From: an uncultured Bacilli bacterium
GTDB taxonomy: Bacteria > Bacillota_I > Bacilli_A > RF39 > UBA660
Length of the DNA: 38,545 nucleotides
Direction: 5' to 3'
NCBI GenBank assembly: GCA_934169415.1
Contig: CAKPNP010000006.1
Coordinates: 1-38,545 of the forward strand
Shown here: piece by piece, positions 17,005 through 25,841 of the stretch
Layout of the letters: each line of letters opens with the position of its first letter
Numbering within the stretch: position 1 is the stretch's first letter
Program-made: the position numbers and the translations under genes
Notes under the pieces: generated by a model
The model's database searches: none
What the model was told of the DNA's origin: nothing
Seen by the model: only the letters and a program-made list of their open reading frames with translations

Positions 17005-17879
17005 ATAAGTATTTAAATGATTTTTATAAGTATCTTTCTTATAAAGAGTATTCTGATAATACTATTAATAGTTATAAGAAAGATTTAACTGAATTTTTAA
17101 TTTTTTCTAAAAATAAAGATATAAAAACTATCGATTATAATTATATAAGAACATATTTAGAATATTTATATAATAAAGAATATAAGGCAAGTAGTATAAA
17201 TAGACATATAAGTTCTTTAAAAAGTTTTTTTAAATACTTGACTAAAATGGAAGTTATATCTAGTAACCCTATGTTATTAGTTTCTAATAGTAAACAAGAA
17301 AAGAAATTACCTAATTTTATTAATTACAATGATTTAGATATTTTATTTAGTATTCCAGATAAAAATACTCCATTAGGTTTAAGAAATTTACTTATTTTAG
17401 AATTATTATATTCATCTGGTGTACGTGTTAGTGAACTAGTTTCTATTAAAATAGATGATATAGATTTTAATTATAATAGGATCGTAATTAAAGGAAAAGG
17501 TAATAAAGAAAGAATTGTATTATTTGGTGATAAGTGTAATAAACTACTTAATGAGTATTTAAGTAATTCTAGACCTATTTTATTAAAAGGTGATTGTGAG
17601 TATTTACTTATAAATAAAAATGGTACTAAAATAACTGATAGAGCAATCAGAATGATTATAGATGATATAGTATCGAAGTCATGTCTTAAACTTAAAATTT
17701 CACCACATACTTTAAGACATACTTTTGCAACTCACTTATTAAATGAAGGCGCTGACTTAAAGCTGGTTCAACAACTTTTAGGTCATTCTTCTATATCAAC
17801 AACTGGTATATATACACATGTATCAAATGAAAAATTAAGACGTACTTATTTGGATTCTCATCCAAGAGCAAAGGAGTGA
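17001..17879 (+). CDS. xerD: Tyrosine site-specific recombinase XerD/XerC
   Basis: Chromosome-dimer-resolving recombinase acting at dif. The 292 residues have an N-terminal SAM-like DNA-binding domain (SDNTINSYKKDLTEFLIF) and a catalytic domain with all expected residues: R142 (SSGVRVSELVS), K166 (IKGKGNKER), H236 and R239 (SPHTLRHTFATHLL), H262 (LLGHSSISTT) and nucleophile Y271 (IYTHVS). Length and the absence of mobile-element neighbours favour the housekeeping enzyme; XerD and XerC cannot be separated with certainty by eye. The start overlaps the previous gene by 4 bases. Confidence 0.9.
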   Translation: MNKYLNDFYKYLSYKEYSDNTINSYKKDLTEFLIFSKNKDIKTIDYNYIRTYLEYLYNKEYKASSINRHISSLKSFFKYLTKMEVISSNPMLLVSNSKQEKKLPNFINYNDLDILFSIPDKNTPLGLRNLLILELLYSSGVRVSELVSIKIDDIDFNYNRIVIKGKGNKERIVLFGDKCNKLLNEYLSNSRPILLKGDCEYLLINKNGTKITDRAIRMIIDDIVSKSCLKLKISPHTLRHTFATHLLNEGADLKLVQQLLGHSSISTTGIYTHVSNEKLRRTYLDSHPRAKE

Positions 17880-17884
17880 AAAAA

Positions 17885-19549
17885 ATGAAAAAAATATTAT
17901 TTTTAATAGTTACATTTATATGTGGAGTTAATATTTGTTATGCTTCTAATCATATATATAGTATTGATTCTTCTATATATATTGATGAGGAAGGAACCGC
18001 CACTATAAAGGAAGTGTGGAATGTAGCTGGTAGTAACGGGACAGAATGGTATAAGGCTATGTATAATTTAGGTAATAGTAAAATAAGTGATTTTACTGTT
18101 AGTATGGATGGTGTAGATTTAACTTATAAGAACTGGAATGTTAGTGAATCCTTAAATGAAAAAAAAGGATTTTATGGAATCAATTATACATCTAGTGGCC
18201 CAGAATTATGTTTTGGTAAATATGATTATAAAAAACATACTTTTACGCTAAATTATAAAATATCTAATTTTATATTTAATGTAAGTGATGCACAAGTTAT
18301 ATATTTTAAATTTATAGATACGTTATCTGATGTTACATTTGATGATTTTAGTATAACTATATCTACTTATTATGACTTGCCTGATACTACTGATGTATGG
18401 GGCTATGGATATAATGGATATGCTTATGTAAGCGATGGTAAAATATATCTAAGTAATAAAGATTTAATGGAAAAAAATTATGTAGTTTTATTAGCTAAAT
18501 TTCCAATAGGTACTTTTAAAACTACTAATAGTTATTCTAAGTATAGTGATTTTTCAAGTATACTTAGTAAGGCAGATGAAGGTACATTTGAATATGATTA
18601 TGATTCAAGTGATAAAATAGATTTTTTCTTTACAATTTTAATGTTTTTGATTTATATAATACCATTAATACCATTTTTATCTATTTTTAAATATGTTAAA
18701 AATACTAAATTTGGTTATATTGATAATAAAGTAATTAATAAAAATAATACTAATTTTTATAGGGATATTCCTTGTGGTAAGGATATATATTATGCTAATG
18801 CATTAGCTAGATTAAATTCATGGTCAAATAGTGATACAAATATACTTGGAGCTATTTTCTTAAAATGGATAAAAAATGGTATTATGAGTGTAATTAAGGA
18901 TGGTAAGGATTTTAAACTACAGCTAAATGGCATAAATACGCCTAATCATTTAGAAAAAAAATTTTATGACATGGTTTATAAAGCATCAATAGATGGCATA
19001 CTTGAGAAAAATGAATTAAAAAAATATGCAAGTAAGAATTATAGCAGTTTTTTAAATTTATTTACACAAATTAAAAATAATAAGATAGATGAGTTAAAAA
19101 ATGAAGGACATATCTTTAAAAGAACAGATAAAAAAATGTGTAAATATAAAAATGTTATGGATGATACATTATATTATGAATCACAAAAATTATATGGTTT
19201 AAAATTATTTTTAACAGAATTTTCAAATATAAAACAAAGAGAGGCTATTGAAGTAAATCTTTGGGATGAATATTTAATGTATGCATATATATTTGGAATA
19301 GCTGATAAGGTTGCTAAACAATTTAAAAATTTATATCCAGAAGTTGTAGTTGAAATGCAAAATATGAATATGGATTTTGATACATTTATTTTTATAAATG
19401 ATATATCACGTTCATCTGTATTGAGCGCTAGAAGTGCTAAAAGTGAAGCTGAGGCTAAAGCTAGCTCATACTCATCAGGTGGTGGTGGATTTTCATCTGG
19501 TGGCGGAGGCGGTGGCTCCTTTGGTGGAGGCGGAGGCGGAAGCCGATAA
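17885..19549 (+). CDS. DUF2207 domain membrane protein with glycine-rich C-terminus
   Basis: The 554 residues have the recognised DUF2207 architecture. A signal peptide covers 1-19. An extracellular beta-rich domain follows, with the typical SIDSSIYIDEEGTATIKEVW start and the FTLNYKISNFI stretch. A membrane helix covers about 246-268. A cytosolic alpha/beta part contains IPCGKDIYYANALARLNSW, TNILGAIFLKWIKNG and KFYDMVYKAS. The end is a run of glycine/serine (SSGGGGFSSGGGGGGSFGGG). DUF2207 proteins are widespread in Bacillota and of unknown function. GTG 17876 is in frame, but AAGGAG at 17871-17876 fits ATG 17885. The gene follows xerD closely and probably shares its transcript. Confidence 0.88.
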   Translation: MKKILFLIVTFICGVNICYASNHIYSIDSSIYIDEEGTATIKEVWNVAGSNGTEWYKAMYNLGNSKISDFTVSMDGVDLTYKNWNVSESLNEKKGFYGINYTSSGPELCFGKYDYKKHTFTLNYKISNFIFNVSDAQVIYFKFIDTLSDVTFDDFSITISTYYDLPDTTDVWGYGYNGYAYVSDGKIYLSNKDLMEKNYVVLLAKFPIGTFKTTNSYSKYSDFSSILSKADEGTFEYDYDSSDKIDFFFTILMFLIYIIPLIPFLSIFKYVKNTKFGYIDNKVINKNNTNFYRDIPCGKDIYYANALARLNSWSNSDTNILGAIFLKWIKNGIMSVIKDGKDFKLQLNGINTPNHLEKKFYDMVYKASIDGILEKNELKKYASKNYSSFLNLFTQIKNNKIDELKNEGHIFKRTDKKMCKYKNVMDDTLYYESQKLYGLKLFLTEFSNIKQREAIEVNLWDEYLMYAYIFGIADKVAKQFKNLYPEVVVEMQNMNMDFDTFIFINDISRSSVLSARSAKSEAEAKASSYSSGGGGFSSGGGGGGSFGGGGGGSR

Positions 19550-19576
19550 AAGAATAAAAAAATTATTCTTTTTTTT
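19549..19576 (+). terminator. Terminator after DUF2207 gene
   Basis: Perfect 9-bp stem AAAGAATAA / TTATTCTTT (19549-19557, 19563-19571) with T8 following. The same stem occurs at 23039. Confidence 0.7.
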
Positions 19577-19621
19577 ATTTAAATATGATATACTATAGTG
19601 GTAAGAATAAGGAGGAATTAA

Positions 19622-22243
19622 ATGAAATATGTTTATTCATTTATTGAAGGCAATAAAGATTTAAAAGATCTTTTAGGTGGTAAAGGCGCTAATTTAGCTG
19701 AAATGAAATCTATGGGACTTCCTGTACCAGATGGTTTTACAATTACTACAAGTGCTTGCAATAAATATTATTTAGATGGTGAAAAAATAGATGATGAAAT
19801 AATAAAGCAAATCATGGAGCAAATAGAGGTATTAGAACATAATACTAATAAAAAATTTGGTGATTTAACTAATCCTCTTTTAGTATCAGTAAGAAGTGGA
19901 GCACCTGTTTCTATGCCTGGTATGATGGATACAATACTTAATTTAGGATTAAATGATAGTGTTGCAGAATCATTTAGTAAAATTACAAACAATCCTAGAT
20001 TTGTTTATGATTCATATCGTAGATTTATTCAAATGTTTTCAGATGTTGTAATGGGTTATCCTAAATCTAATTTTGAAAGAATAATGGATGAATATAAAAA
20101 ATTAAAGGGTGTATCTAATGATTCAGAATTGGATAGTTCTGATATGATTGAAATAACTAATAAATTTAAAACTATATATAAAGAATTATCTGGTAGTGAT
20201 TTTCCACAAGATCCTAGAGTACAATTAATTGAATCAGTAAAAGCTGTATTTAGAAGTTGGAATAATGAAAGAGCTATAATATATAGAAAAATGAATGATA
20301 TTAAGTCAGATTTAGGAACAGCTGTAAATGTTCAAGAAATGGTATATGGTAATTTAAGTAATAATTCAGCTACTGGTGTTGCATTTACAAGAAATCCAGC
20401 TACTGGTGAAAACAAATTGTATGGTGAGTTTTTAATAAATGCACAAGGTGAAGATGTAGTAGCAGGTATTAGAACTCCTTTAAATATAGATGAGTTAAAA
20501 AATGTAATGCCTGATATTTATAATGAATTTTTAAATATTGCTAAAAAACTTGAAAATCATTATAGAGATATGCAAGATATGGAATTTACTATTGAAGATG
20601 GTAAACTTTATATGTTACAAACAAGAAATGGTAAAAGGACAGCTTCTGCATCTATAAAAGTAGCTGTAGATTTAGTAAAAGAAGGTTTAATTAGTAAAGA
20701 AGAAGCAATTTTAAGAGTTGAACCTAAACAATTAGATCAATTGCTACATAAGGTATTTGATAGTGAAGAATTAAAAAATGCTAAAGTAATAGCAGAAGGT
20801 CTTGCAGCATCACCTGGGGCAGGAGTTGGTAGAATATATTTTAATGCTAGTGACCTAAAGGTAGCTAATGAAAATAAATTAGAAACTATTTTAGTTAGAT
20901 TAGAAACATCTCCAGAAGATATTGAAGGCATGAATAATGCAAATGGTATATTAACTGTAAGAGGTGGAATGACTTCTCATGCAGCAGTTGTTGCTCGTGG
21001 TATGGGAAAATGTTGTGTATCTGGTTGTGGAAGCCTTATTATAGATGAAGAAAATAAAACCATTACAACTAAAGACGGAAAAGTTTATAAAGAAGGAGAT
21101 TATATATCTATAGATGGCTCTACCGGGAAAGTGTATGATGGAATTATTAAAACTATAGATCCAGTTATATCAGGTGATTTTAAAGAGTTTATGTCTTGGG
21201 TAGATAGTGTAAAAAGACTTAAAGTAAGAGCTAATGCTGATACACCGGAAGACGCTATTACAGCTTTTAAATTTGGTGCTGAAGGTATTGGTTTATGTAG
21301 AACAGAGCATATGTTCTTTAAAAAAGATAGAATATTTAATTTTAGAAAAATGATTTTAGCTAAAACATATGAACAAAGAGTGATGGCATTATCTGATATA
21401 TTACCATACCAAAGAAGTGATTTTGAAGCTTTATTTGAAACTATGAATGGATACCCTGTAGTAATTAGATATTTAGACCCACCATTACATGAATTTATAC
21501 CTAAAGAAGAATCTGAAATAAAAGAACTAGCTTTAAGCTTAAATATGAGTACTCAAGATGTGCATGATAGAATCTCATCTTTAAAAGAGTTTAATCCAAT
21601 GATGGGACATAGGGGTTCTAGACTAGATATAACATATCCAGAAATAGCTATTATGCAAACTAAAGCTCTAATAGAAGCTGCTATAAATGTATCTAGAAAA
21701 GGAGTTAAAGTAATACCAGAGATAATGCTTCCTTTAATAGGCGATATAAATGAATTTAGATATGTTAAAACGTTAGTTATTAACGAAGCATCTAAAGTTA
21801 TGAAGGAAAATAATTATGAAATCAAATATCAAATAGGTACTATGATTGAAATACCAAGAGCTTGTATAATCTCATCATCTATAGCACGTGAAGCACAGTT
21901 CTATAGTTTTGGTACAAATGATTTAACTCAATTAACTTATGGTTTTTCAAGAGATGATGCATCTAAATTCTTAAATGATTACTATGAAAAGAAAATTTTT
22001 GATTTTGATCCTTTTACGAGAATTGATGAGAGAGGAGTTGGAAGTTTAGTTAATTTAGCACTTATAGATGCTAAAAGAGTTAATCCTAATATGGAATTTG
22101 GAATTTGTGGTGAACATGGCGGAGAGGCTAATAGTATAGCATTCTTTGATAGAATAGGACTTGATTATGTTTCTTGTTCTCCATATAGAGTTCCTATTGC
22201 TAGACTTGCAGCAGCACAATCAAAATTAAAAAATAATATATAA
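19622..22243 (+). CDS. ppdK: Pyruvate, phosphate dikinase
   Basis: Interconverts pyruvate + ATP + Pi and PEP + AMP + PPi, a key step in PPi-linked glycolysis of anaerobes. The 873 residues are the normal length. The N-terminal ATP-grasp domain contains LLGGKGANLAEMKSMGLPVP, VSVRSGAPVSMPGMMDTILN and ATGVAFTRNPATGE. The swivelling phosphohistidine domain has GGMTSHAAVVARGMGKCCV with H453. The C-terminal TIM barrel contains GLCRTEHMFF and FGICGEHGGE with C829 as the pyruvate-side acid. SD AAGGAGG; an extended -10 (TGaTATACT, 19586-19594) lies upstream. No PPDK regulatory kinase (DUF299) is adjacent. Confidence 0.97.
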   Translation: MKYVYSFIEGNKDLKDLLGGKGANLAEMKSMGLPVPDGFTITTSACNKYYLDGEKIDDEIIKQIMEQIEVLEHNTNKKFGDLTNPLLVSVRSGAPVSMPGMMDTILNLGLNDSVAESFSKITNNPRFVYDSYRRFIQMFSDVVMGYPKSNFERIMDEYKKLKGVSNDSELDSSDMIEITNKFKTIYKELSGSDFPQDPRVQLIESVKAVFRSWNNERAIIYRKMNDIKSDLGTAVNVQEMVYGNLSNNSATGVAFTRNPATGENKLYGEFLINAQGEDVVAGIRTPLNIDELKNVMPDIYNEFLNIAKKLENHYRDMQDMEFTIEDGKLYMLQTRNGKRTASASIKVAVDLVKEGLISKEEAILRVEPKQLDQLLHKVFDSEELKNAKVIAEGLAASPGAGVGRIYFNASDLKVANENKLETILVRLETSPEDIEGMNNANGILTVRGGMTSHAAVVARGMGKCCVSGCGSLIIDEENKTITTKDGKVYKEGDYISIDGSTGKVYDGIIKTIDPVISGDFKEFMSWVDSVKRLKVRANADTPEDAITAFKFGAEGIGLCRTEHMFFKKDRIFNFRKMILAKTYEQRVMALSDILPYQRSDFEALFETMNGYPVVIRYLDPPLHEFIPKEESEIKELALSLNMSTQDVHDRISSLKEFNPMMGHRGSRLDITYPEIAIMQTKALIEAAINVSRKGVKVIPEIMLPLIGDINEFRYVKTLVINEASKVMKENNYEIKYQIGTMIEIPRACIISSSIAREAQFYSFGTNDLTQLTYGFSRDDASKFLNDYYEKKIFDFDPFTRIDERGVGSLVNLALIDAKRVNPNMEFGICGEHGGEANSIAFFDRIGLDYVSCSPYRVPIARLAAAQSKLKNNI

Positions 22244-22249
22244 AACATT

Positions 22250-22279
22250 AAAAGTACTTAAAATCCTAAGTACTTTTTT
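22250..22279 (+). terminator. Terminator of ppdK
   Basis: Perfect 11-bp stem AAAAGTACTTA / TAAGTACTTTT (22250-22260, 22267-22277) and a T run. Confidence 0.8.
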
Positions 22280-22308
22280 GATAAATTGAAATTTGAAAAA
22301 AATAGTAT

Positions 22309-22369
22309 TTGACAAACTAATAAAAGAGTGATAGTATAAGTGTCATAAATTGAAGAGGGGGATATTATT
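22309..22369 (+). promoter_or_regulatory. Promoter and conserved leader, copy 1 (for the two-TM protein)
   Basis: TTGACA (22309-22314), 17-base spacer, TAGTAT (22332-22337), then a leader beginning GTCATAAATTGAAGAGGGGG just before the ATG at 22370. The CATAAATTGAAGAGGGGGA block is also found before the genes at 23803 and 31477. The GAGGGGG is the SD. Confidence 0.75.
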
Positions 22370-22723
22370 ATGGATGATAAAATGACTAAAGAAGTAGAAA
22401 AAGTAGTAGAAAAAGTATATTATGTAAAAGAAATTGAAAAGCTTGATAGTGAATATAAAAAAAATACTATAAAAATGGCAATATTAGGTATGCTGGTTTC
22501 TGGACTATGTTTTGCTGGGGCAAAATCAGGAGAATTTGGCTTTGTAGTGGCATCATTTGTTTCAACTTTTGGAGCAGCCTATTATGGCATATCTAGTATA
22601 ATTAATACTGTAAAAAGTTCTAATATAGAGAAAAAGCTCAAAGGACTTGAAGAAAAAGAAAAAATAGAGGAAGAGCTTAAAGGACTTGAAGAGCCAAAAG
22701 AAATGGAAGGAAAAACTAAATAA
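22370..22723 (+). CDS. Small membrane protein with two TM helices and flanking coiled coils
   Basis: Unknown family, 117 residues. A charged N-terminal helix (TKEVEKVVEKVYYVKEIEKL) precedes two adjacent hydrophobic segments at about 33-50 and 55-78, rich in small residues (Gly, Ala, Ser). A C-terminal Glu/Lys helix follows, in which ELKGLEE/KLKGLEE is repeated. Both ends should lie on the same side, probably cytosolic. It has its own strong promoter and the shared G-rich leader. The next gene begins 2 bases after its stop. The helix-hairpin-helix shape suggests a structural or scaffold role in the membrane, which is inference only. Confidence 0.75.
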   Translation: MDDKMTKEVEKVVEKVYYVKEIEKLDSEYKKNTIKMAILGMLVSGLCFAGAKSGEFGFVVASFVSTFGAAYYGISSIINTVKSSNIEKKLKGLEEKEKIEEELKGLEEPKEMEGKTK

Positions 22724-22725
22724 AT

Positions 22726-22989
22726 ATGAACCTAGAAAAAGAAATGTTAATAACACTTTCTGATGATAAAAAATATGTAGTTTTAGATACTATTTTATAT
22801 AAAGATAAAAAATATGTATATTTAGTAGAGTATAAAAATGAAATGAATATAAAATTTTGTATTGAAGAGTTAGAAAATGATCAAATTAAATTAACTGAAG
22901 TAGATGACATGAATCTAAAGCAAAGATTACTTTTACTATTTACTAAAAATTTAAAAAACGAACTAGACAATATCTTGAAAAATGAATAA
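22726..22989 (+). CDS. Small protein, possibly DUF1292-like
   Basis: 87 residues. The pattern MLITLSDDKKYVVLDTILYKDKKYVYLVEY, then EELENDQIKLTEVDD, resembles the single beta-sheet fold of DUF1292 (YrzB) proteins, but lacks their long acidic tail, so the call is tentative. It starts 2 bases after the upstream stop, and the SD (GGAAGGA) is a little far (about 13 bases), so coupling to the two-TM gene is likely. An internal ATG at 22744 would give a product starting MLITLSDD. Confidence 0.55.
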   Translation: MNLEKEMLITLSDDKKYVVLDTILYKDKKYVYLVEYKNEMNIKFCIEELENDQIKLTEVDDMNLKQRLLLLFTKNLKNELDNILKNE

Positions 22990-23038
22990 AGAATTTATAT
23001 CGTATCAAATGGTTAAATAAATAAGTAAAAAAATTAAC

Positions 23039-23066
23039 AAAGAATAACTAAAATTATTCTTTTTTA
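23039..23066 (+). terminator. Terminator after the 22726 gene
   Basis: Perfect 9-bp stem AAAGAATAA / TTATTCTTT (23039-23047, 23054-23062) and T-rich tail. Confidence 0.65.
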
Positions 23067-23181
23067 TTTTAAAGTGATAACTCTTGTATCAAGTTTTTAT
23101 GATATTTTAAATTTATATAACTGATAGAATTAATTAAAATTCTTTTTCTATTTTTTTAAATATTATATATAAATTTTCTTT

Positions 23182-23365
23182 CTATAAAACATTTAAATCT
23201 AGCTCTAAATAATTTAAAAATGATTCATATAATTTTAAAATAAATTCGTCTCCTGCATTTCTAATTTTAATTTTCAAATTAAATAGATTTATAAATTGAG
23301 ACAATATATTACATTTTTCTTTATTTAATTTTATATATTTGATATAATCTTTTTGAGATGATGTT
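23182..23365 (-). pseudogene. Possible relic reading frame in the 22990-23365 gap
   Basis: The 376-base gap between 22989 and 23366 holds the terminator above and, on the minus strand, an open frame of about 60 codons ending at a TAG (23182-23184). It would encode a plausible protein end (NAGDEFILKLYESFLNYLEL), but there is no start codon with an SD, and the frame runs back into the smr gene. It may be a gene fragment or chance in AT-rich DNA. Confidence 0.2.
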
Positions 23366-23656
23366 ATGAGTAAATTAAATAGTGTAATATTTATAGATAA
23401 TTTACCGCGGCTTGATTTGCATGGATTTGATAGGGATACTGCAAGATTATATATAAATGATTTTATAAAGGAAAATCAAAAATTAAAAAATGAGTTTGCC
23501 TTAATAATTCATGGAATAGGAAGTGGAATTATTAAAGATGAAACTATTAAAACTTTAAGTAAAAATAAAAACGTAGTAGATTATAAAATATATCCATTTA
23601 ATGTTGGATGTACTTTAGTTCAAATTGATTTGACAAATATAAAAAAAGTGCTATAA
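23366..23656 (+). CDS. Stand-alone Smr domain protein
   Basis: A 96-residue Smr (small MutS-related) domain. LPRLDLHGFDRDTARLYI is the LDLHG motif at the start of the domain, and LIIHGIGSGIIKDETIKTL is the HGxGxG-type loop (here GIGSG), followed by YPFNVGCTLVQIDL. Free-standing Smr domains are nucleic-acid endonucleases or binders, some acting on mRNA of stalled ribosomes; the role here is unknown. An extended -10 (TGaTATAAT, 23340-23348) lies close upstream. Its last codons overlap the -35 of the next gene's distal promoter. Confidence 0.82.
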   Translation: MSKLNSVIFIDNLPRLDLHGFDRDTARLYINDFIKENQKLKNEFALIIHGIGSGIIKDETIKTLSKNKNVVDYKIYPFNVGCTLVQIDLTNIKKVL

Positions 23657-23716
23657 TAAAAGCCGTCAAAGGAGAAAACTAGTATAAATTCTAAAAAAAT
23701 CAATATATAATACTAG
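23630..23716 (+). promoter_or_regulatory. Distal promoter P1 and leader of the 23803 gene
   Basis: TTGACA (23630-23635, inside the smr end), 16-base spacer ending TGC, TATAAT (23652-23657), then AGCCGTCAAAGGAGAAAACT. Nearly the same 28-base promoter and the following block recur at 31347. Within the leader CTAGTAT (23679-23685) and ATACTAG (23710-23716) form an inverted repeat, absent from the second copy. Confidence 0.75.
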
Positions 23717-23743
23717 GTTGATTAAATTTATAAAGTAAAAAAG

Positions 23744-23802
23744 TTGACAAAATAAAACAATTGTGGTAACATATACGCCATAAATTGAAGAGGGGGATAT
23801 TT
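23744..23802 (+). promoter_or_regulatory. Proximal promoter P2 and conserved leader, copy 2 (for the 23803 gene)
   Basis: TTGACA (23744-23749), 17-base spacer ending TGG, TAACAT (23767-23772), then ACGCCATAAATTGAAGAGGG, continuing as a G-rich SD just before ATG 23803. Confidence 0.8.
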
Positions 23803-25269
23803 ATGTACGAAGAAAAAAATAATTTTTCAGTTAGAACAATAATTTTACAAATATTAGCAATAGTATTATTTGTACTTATCATGATTTGGTTATTTCCAAC
23901 TAAGGATTATGCAGATGGTACTTATGTAACAAAAGATACTTTATTAGATTCATTACAATCAATATATGGTAGAAATTTTGCTTCTAATATAGAATCAATG
24001 AGAGATGCTGCTAAAGATTACTTTACAAATGAAAGATTACCTAAAAAAGTAGGTGAATCTGTAACTTTAACTTTAGGAGAGATGCAAGATAAAAAATTAG
24101 TATTAACTATGATTGATAGTAATAATCAAGCATGTAATACAACTAAATCATATGTTACAGTTACTAAAATGGATAATGAATATCAAATGAAGATTCAATT
24201 ATCTTGTACAGACTATTCAGATTATATAATTGATTATTTAGGATGTTATGATTATTGTGATACATGCAATAAACCTAATAATAATACTAAAAAGGATGAT
24301 ACTAAAAAAGATGGTGATGCTCCAACACCAACTCCAACACCAACTAAGAAATATAAATATGAATATAGAAAATCTTTCCAAAATGAATATTCTGCTTGGT
24401 CAGATTGGTCAAGTTGGTCTACAACAAAAGCAACAGCTGATAATTTTACACAAGTAGAGATTAAAACAGAAAAAGTTATTGATGGTTATACTAAAGACTA
24501 TAAGATAACTGGATATAAGACAGTTTCATATAAAGATTGGGAAGAAAAAGAAGTAACAAAATATGTTACAGAAACATATACAGAGCAAGTTCCAGAAGAA
24601 TATAAAGAAACTGAATATTATACAGAATATGAATATTCTACAAATAGAGTACAAACAGGTACTGAAAGAAAATTAACAAATTCTGTATCTGCAACATATC
24701 ATGCGGAAAGTTATGGTGCTTGGTATAATGCTGGTACTATAACAACTAAAGACGAAATTAAATATTCTAATAGCACAGTTCAATATGAATTAAGAGATAC
24801 TAGTAGAGCACTTGATTGTTCGAATAGTTGTAGATATATAACAACACGTGTCTACACTGTTAAGAAAAGAAATTATACAGCTGCATACTATTCATGTCCA
24901 AACGGATATACTTTAGAAGGAACTACATGTAATAAATATGAAGATGTTCCAGTATATAAAGATGAACAAGTATCAACTCCTGTAACTAAATCAAGAGAAG
25001 TAACAAAAGTTAGATATAACACAGTAACAAAGACTAGACAAGTTCCTGTTACAACTCATGAAAGAGTTGAAGTAACAAAAACTAGACAAGAACCAGTGTA
25101 TGGTTATGTTAATGGAGATCCAATTTATAAAGAAGTTACATATTATAGATTTAGAACAAGAACACAAACTCAAGTAGCTGGTGTAGACTATAAATGGAGT
25201 GAATCGCAAAGTGATGAGACTTTATTAAGTCAAGGTTATACACTAACTGGAAATAAGAAAGAAATGTAA
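23803..25269 (+). CDS. Membrane-anchored extracellular protein with WSxWS motif and Tyr/Thr-rich repeats
   Basis: Unrecognised 488-residue protein. A short cytosolic tail is followed by one membrane helix at about 12-31, so most of it is outside. A first domain of about 110 residues contains cysteines (CDTC, LGCYDYC) suited to disulphides. Next is a Thr-Pro linker (TPTPTPT), then a segment with SAWSDWSSWS, which recalls the tryptophan ladder of thrombospondin type 1 repeats. It ends with a long Tyr/Thr/Glu/Arg-rich region of imperfect beta-type repeats (VPEEYKETEYYTEYEY; VPVYKDEQVSTPVTKSREVT). It is probably an adhesin or wall protein. A TTG at 23785 is in frame but lies in the SD; ATG 23803 is correct. 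Two promoters precede it. Confidence 0.8.
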   Translation: MYEEKNNFSVRTIILQILAIVLFVLIMIWLFPTKDYADGTYVTKDTLLDSLQSIYGRNFASNIESMRDAAKDYFTNERLPKKVGESVTLTLGEMQDKKLVLTMIDSNNQACNTTKSYVTVTKMDNEYQMKIQLSCTDYSDYIIDYLGCYDYCDTCNKPNNNTKKDDTKKDGDAPTPTPTPTKKYKYEYRKSFQNEYSAWSDWSSWSTTKATADNFTQVEIKTEKVIDGYTKDYKITGYKTVSYKDWEEKEVTKYVTETYTEQVPEEYKETEYYTEYEYSTNRVQTGTERKLTNSVSATYHAESYGAWYNAGTITTKDEIKYSNSTVQYELRDTSRALDCSNSCRYITTRVYTVKKRNYTAAYYSCPNGYTLEGTTCNKYEDVPVYKDEQVSTPVTKSREVTKVRYNTVTKTRQVPVTTHERVEVTKTRQEPVYGYVNGDPIYKEVTYYRFRTRTQTQVAGVDYKWSESQSDETLLSQGYTLTGNKKEM

Positions 25270-25293
25270 AAAAGAGTATAGTACTCTTTTTTT
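25270..25293 (+). terminator. Terminator of the 23803 gene
   Basis: Perfect 8-bp stem AAAGAGTA / TACTCTTT (25271-25278, 25282-25289) with a 3-base loop and T7. Confidence 0.75.
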
Positions 25294-25352
25294 CGTTGAC
25301 TTTTATGTATATTTTATGATATTCTAAAATAGAATAGAGTAGAGGTGAGGGA

Positions 25353-25766
25353 ATGAAAGAGTCATATGTATTTGAATATACAAATGAGAATGAATTTAGA
25401 AAATATGAACGTTCTTTAAAAAAATATAATATGTTAGCATATAAAAAATTATATTTTTCATTCTATCCATCTTTAAAAGAAGGAAAATTTTTAGGAGAGT
25501 TAGTTTCATCAAATGGTGATGTTCAAAATTATGAACTTAAATTACCTACAGATGTAATGTTTTCTAAAGTTCATGGTGATATAAAATTACATTATTCTGT
25601 TTATTTAGATAAAAAAATGTTGATATTAGACAAAATAACACCAGAAGGTATATTAGGTGAAGGACATCAATCTGAACTTACTACTTATAAAGGTGTTATG
25701 GTATCAAAAGAAAATCATGATAAAGATATATTTAAAATTAATCTACTCAATATGTTACAAAAATAA
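25353..25766 (+). CDS. Hypothetical protein, 137 residues
   Basis: Not recognised. No signal peptide or membrane helix; mixed alpha/beta composition with many aromatic residues near the start (YVFEYTNENEFRKYERSLKK, LYFSFYPSLKEG). The SD GAGGTGAGGG is strong. A weak promoter (TTGACT 25296-25301, 18-base spacer, TATTCT 25320-25325) lies upstream. It is a single gene between a terminator and the tRNA promoter. Confidence 0.65.
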   Translation: MKESYVFEYTNENEFRKYERSLKKYNMLAYKKLYFSFYPSLKEGKFLGELVSSNGDVQNYELKLPTDVMFSKVHGDIKLHYSVYLDKKMLILDKITPEGILGEGHQSELTTYKGVMVSKENHDKDIFKINLLNMLQK

Positions 25767-25790
25767 ATTTAATAATATTTCAAAAAAATA

Positions 25791-25819
25791 TTGCCAAGAT
25801 AAAAAAAGTGTGATATTAT
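25791..25819 (+). promoter_or_regulatory. Promoter for the CAU tRNA
   Basis: TTGCCA (25791-25796), 17-base spacer, TATTAT (25814-25819), about 22 bases before the tRNA. Confidence 0.6.
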
Positions 25820-25841
25820 ATAGAAGTATTATTAATTAGTT

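Noticed and set aside
23126..23143. AGAATT...AATTCT hairpin as a terminator
   Set aside because: Only 6 bp of mostly A-T pairs, and a better terminator lies just upstream at 23039-23066.
23785..23802. TTG start for the surface protein
   Set aside because: The TTG lies in the shared leader and its next codons are the SD itself; ATG 23803 matches the other two copies of the leader.
24248..24457. Second-frame ORF inside the surface protein
   Set aside because: Gln/Leu-rich shadow of the Thr-Pro linker; no SD.
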